From Streptomyces sp. NRRL F-5727 (lineage in GTDB: Bacteria > Actinomycetota > Actinomycetes > Streptomycetales > Streptomycetaceae), in the NCBI RefSeq assembly GCF_000719555.1, contig NZ_JOGX01000001.1:186001-250000 (forward strand): a DNA stretch of 64,000 nucleotides, written 5' to 3'. Positions 62,094 to 64,000 of this stretch are shown here, piece by piece. The notes beneath the pieces were generated by a model that was not told the DNA's origin, made no database searches, and was given only the letters and a program-made list of their open reading frames with translations. Within the stretch, counting starts at the first letter, position 1. Each line of letters opens with the position of its first letter. The position numbers were made by a program, and so were the translations under genes.

Positions 62094-62830
62094 GATGCGT
62101 GTCCTTCCGTGGCGGCCAGGATCTCGGCCAAGTGCATGGTGCCGACGCCCGTACGGAGGCGGGAGAGACCACCGCCGATGTGCGCCAGGCACGAGTTGTC
62201 GCCCGCGCACAGGATCTCGGCGCCGGTGCCCAGGACATGGCGCGTCTTGTCGGCGAGCATGGCGTTGGAGACGTCCGCGTTCTTCAGCGCGAACGTGCCG
62301 CCGAAGCCGCAGCAGGATCCGGCGTCGGGCAGTTCGACGAGGTCGATGCCGCGTACGGCGCGCAGCAGCCGCAGGGGCCGGTCCCCGACCCGGAGCATGC
62401 GCAGCGAGTGGCAGGTCGGGTGGTAGGTGACGCGGTGCGGGAAGTACGCGCCGACGTCGGTGACGCCGAGCACGTCGACGAGGAGTTCCGACAGTTCGTA
62501 GACCGTCGGCGTCACCCGGTCGACCGCATCGGCGAGGGCCGGGTCCCCGTACCGGGCGGCCACCACCCGGTGGTGGCCGCGCACCATGCCCGCGCAGGAT
62601 CCGGACGGGGCGACGACGGCGTCGTAGCCCGCGAAGACCTCGGCGAAGCGGCGCACCAGGGGCAGGGCCTCGCGGCGGTATCCGGTGTTGAAGTGCATCT
62701 GGCCGCAGCAGGTCTGCCCCTGCGGGAACTCGACGGTGTGGCCGAGGCGCTCCAGGAGCGCGGTCACCGCCCGGCCCGTGCGGGGGAACATCGTGTCGTT
62801 GAAACAGGTGATGAAGAGGGCTATGCGCAT
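62090..62830 (-). CDS. lutA: LutA-like (Fe-S)-binding protein (lactate utilisation)
   Basis: This 246-residue protein has the two cysteine-rich CCG domains of the LutA/GlcF/HdrB type: GQTCCGQMHFNTGY near residue 40 and AGSCCGFGGTFALKN near residue 180. They bind Fe-S clusters or other cofactors in the lactate oxidation complex. ATG 62830 overlaps the amidohydrolase gene by ten bases. A glycolate- or other hydroxyacid-specific version cannot be excluded from sequence. Confidence 0.91.
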   Translation of the reverse strand: MRIALFITCFNDTMFPRTGRAVTALLERLGHTVEFPQGQTCCGQMHFNTGYRREALPLVRRFAEVFAGYDAVVAPSGSCAGMVRGHHRVVAARYGDPALADAVDRVTPTVYELSELLVDVLGVTDVGAYFPHRVTYHPTCHSLRMLRVGDRPLRLLRAVRGIDLVELPDAGSCCGFGGTFALKNADVSNAMLADKTRHVLGTGAEILCAGDNSCLAHIGGGLSRLRTGVGTMHLAEILAATEGHAS

Positions 62831-63729
62831 GGTTCTTCCTTCGGCGACCCCTGAGGGCCGGTGACGGTCAGCCCGTACGTCCGGAGCGCGGTGCCGGCGA
62901 ACACCTCGTGGCGTTCCCCGGGGTCGAGTCGCTCCGTCACCGCGTGTGCGGTGCCGAGGACTTCGGCGTAGCCGGCGGCGAGACGGCAGACGGGCCAGTC
63001 GGAGCCGTACATGAGCCGCCGCGGGCCGAAGGCGTCGAGGACCGTGTCGGCGTAGGGCCTGAGGTCGTCCGGAGTCCATGACCGCCAGTCGGCCTCGGTG
63101 ACCATCCCGGAGAGTTTGCAGACGGTGTTGGGCAGGGAGGCCAGTCGTCGGATCCGCCCGGCCCAGGGGTCGAGTGCACCGGACTCGATGGGCGGTTTGC
63201 CCAGGTGGTCGAGGACGAAGGTGAGTCCCGGCAGGAGCTCGGCGGCCTCGGCCGCCGCCTCCATCTGATGGGGCTTCACCACGAGGTCGTAGACGAGTCC
63301 GGCCTCGGCGACCGCGGCAAGGCCGCGCAGCACGCCGGGGCGGGTGAGCCAGCGGGGGTCCGGCTCTCCCTGCACCTGGTGGCGGATGCCGACCAGGTGC
63401 TCGCCGCCCGGGCCGGCGCGCAGGCCCGCGAGGGTCTCCGCGACGTCGACGGCGGTCAGGTCGGTCCAGCCGACCACACCGGCGACCAGGTCGCTGCGCG
63501 CGGCCAGGGCCAGGAGTTCCGGGGTCTCCTCCGGCACGGTGATCGTCTGTACGAGCACGGTGGCGGCGACACCGGCCGCGCGGGCCTCCGGCTCCAGGTC
63601 GGCGAGGGTGAAATCGCGGCGCAGCGGCTCCAGTTCGGGTCCGGAGATCCAGTCCTGGTCGCGTACGGACAGCTGCCAGACGTGATGGTGGGCGTCGACG
63701 ACGCGGAGCTCGGGGTGGGGGGCGGTCAC
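62821..63729 (-). CDS. amidohydrolase family protein, probable 6-deoxysugar lactonase
   Basis: This 302-residue protein is an amidohydrolase_2 TIM barrel. It opens with the metal-site VDAHHHVWQL and has TVLVQTITVPEETPELLALA, VLDHLGKPPI and RLMYGSDWPVC (the late metal-binding aspartate). L-fucono-1,5-lactonase and L-rhamnono-lactonase belong to this family. Between a sugar mutarotase gene and lutABC, the lactonase role is the best reading; it is inferred from context. GTG 63729 overlaps the mutarotase stop by four bases. Confidence 0.83.
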   Translation of the reverse strand: MTAPHPELRVVDAHHHVWQLSVRDQDWISGPELEPLRRDFTLADLEPEARAAGVAATVLVQTITVPEETPELLALAARSDLVAGVVGWTDLTAVDVAETLAGLRAGPGGEHLVGIRHQVQGEPDPRWLTRPGVLRGLAAVAEAGLVYDLVVKPHQMEAAAEAAELLPGLTFVLDHLGKPPIESGALDPWAGRIRRLASLPNTVCKLSGMVTEADWRSWTPDDLRPYADTVLDAFGPRRLMYGSDWPVCRLAAGYAEVLGTAHAVTERLDPGERHEVFAGTALRTYGLTVTGPQGSPKEEPCA

Positions 63730-64000
63730 AGCTGCCACACCACCGGCAGCGAGGCGTCCGCGCCCTCGTCGGAGTAGTCGTGGACGACGTCCAGGAGGCC
63801 GGCCATCCGTGCCTGCCAGGCGAGGTTGACCGGCAGCTTCCCGAGCTCGGCGAGCATCGACGGGTAGTCGTCCACCTCGAGGACGTGGAACAGATCGGTG
63901 CCGCTGCGCCAGATCGTCCACTCGCGGACACCGGCGGCGCGGATGGCCGCGGTCAGCTCCTCGGGCACCTCCCGGTGGGCCGCCTCGTACTCCTCCACCC
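63726..64000 (-). CDS. L-rhamnose/L-fucose mutarotase-type protein (5' end outside window)
   Basis: Only the C-terminal 90 residues are in the window. They match the L-rhamnose mutarotase (RhaM) dimeric alpha-beta barrel: EEYEAAHREVPEELTAAIRAAGV, WTIWRSGTDLFHVLEVDDYP, and a W-Q-A-R-M core ending VVWQL. Such proteins interconvert anomers of 6-deoxyhexoses and occur in both rhamnose and fucose pathways. The operon order mutarotase, lactonase, lutA, lutB, lutC fits an oxidative 6-deoxysugar pathway. Confidence 0.82.
   Translation of the reverse strand, partial: VEEYEAAHREVPEELTAAIRAAGVREWTIWRSGTDLFHVLEVDDYPSMLAELGKLPVNLAWQARMAGLLDVVHDYSDEGADASLPVVWQL

Noticed and set aside
1..64000. tRNA, rRNA, insertion sequences, integrases or attachment sites
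   Set aside because: I saw no tRNA-like cloverleaf, transposase or integrase motif, or flanking direct repeats, although faint tRNA-like structures could be missed by eye.

Overview
The window is one contiguous piece of very GC-rich DNA with G/C-biased third codon positions. It has frequent GTG and TTG starts, four-base start/stop overlaps, probable leaderless transcripts, a perfect CebR-type operator and many Tat-type or lipoprotein signals. This is the signature of a soil actinomycete, most likely a Streptomyces. I see no rRNA, tRNA, CRISPR array, transposase or phage gene.

Layout. 1-12.6 kb: the end of a ketosynthase gene; a SUKH protein; a two-gene T4-like RNA repair operon (Rnl1-type ligase plus Pnkp kinase-phosphatase); and assorted single genes (VOC protein, methyltransferase, GNAT, mycothiol-dependent-isomerase-like protein, a large unknown protein, a secreted delta-60/DUF11/RTX-like protein). 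12.7-17.3 kb: a deoxynucleoside kinase, then a cobalamin riboswitch in front of a btuFCD-type importer. 18-21 kb: a GAF/winged-helix regulator and an aldehyde dehydrogenase.

21.1-36.7 kb: a glycoside utilisation locus. A ROK repressor is divergent from a GH36 alpha-galactosidase and lies upstream of an ABC sugar importer, a secreted GH5 enzyme, a wrecked GH35 beta-galactosidase gene (two frameshifts and a large internal deletion), a GH38 alpha-mannosidase and a HAD phosphatase. Beyond the GH36 gene lie a coding-like relic and a phosphodiesterase. 36-40.6 kb: an AraC regulator divergent from a quinone reductase, then a CebR-box-controlled GH12 cellulase and an AA10 lytic polysaccharide monooxygenase, each with CBM2. 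40.8-45.7 kb: a prenyl synthase coupled to a TPR protein, a SpoIIE-type phosphatase and a MASE1 membrane protein.

45.8-64 kb: what looks like a complete fucosylated-glycan system. Two divergent operons, GH98-GH36 and ROK regulator-importer-GH29 fucosidase, share a 339-bp control region with two related inverted repeats and mirror-image promoters. A secreted GH95 fucosidase with two embedded discoidin domains follows. Then comes an operon (mutarotase, amidohydrolase of the lactonase type, lutABC) that would turn released 6-deoxysugar into pyruvate and lactate and then oxidise the lactate. Enzyme location fits the order of events: GH98 and GH95 carry Tat-type signals, whereas GH29 and GH36 have none and should act after import. 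The substrate (histo-blood-group-like glycan, xyloglucan side chain or other) is inferred, not shown.
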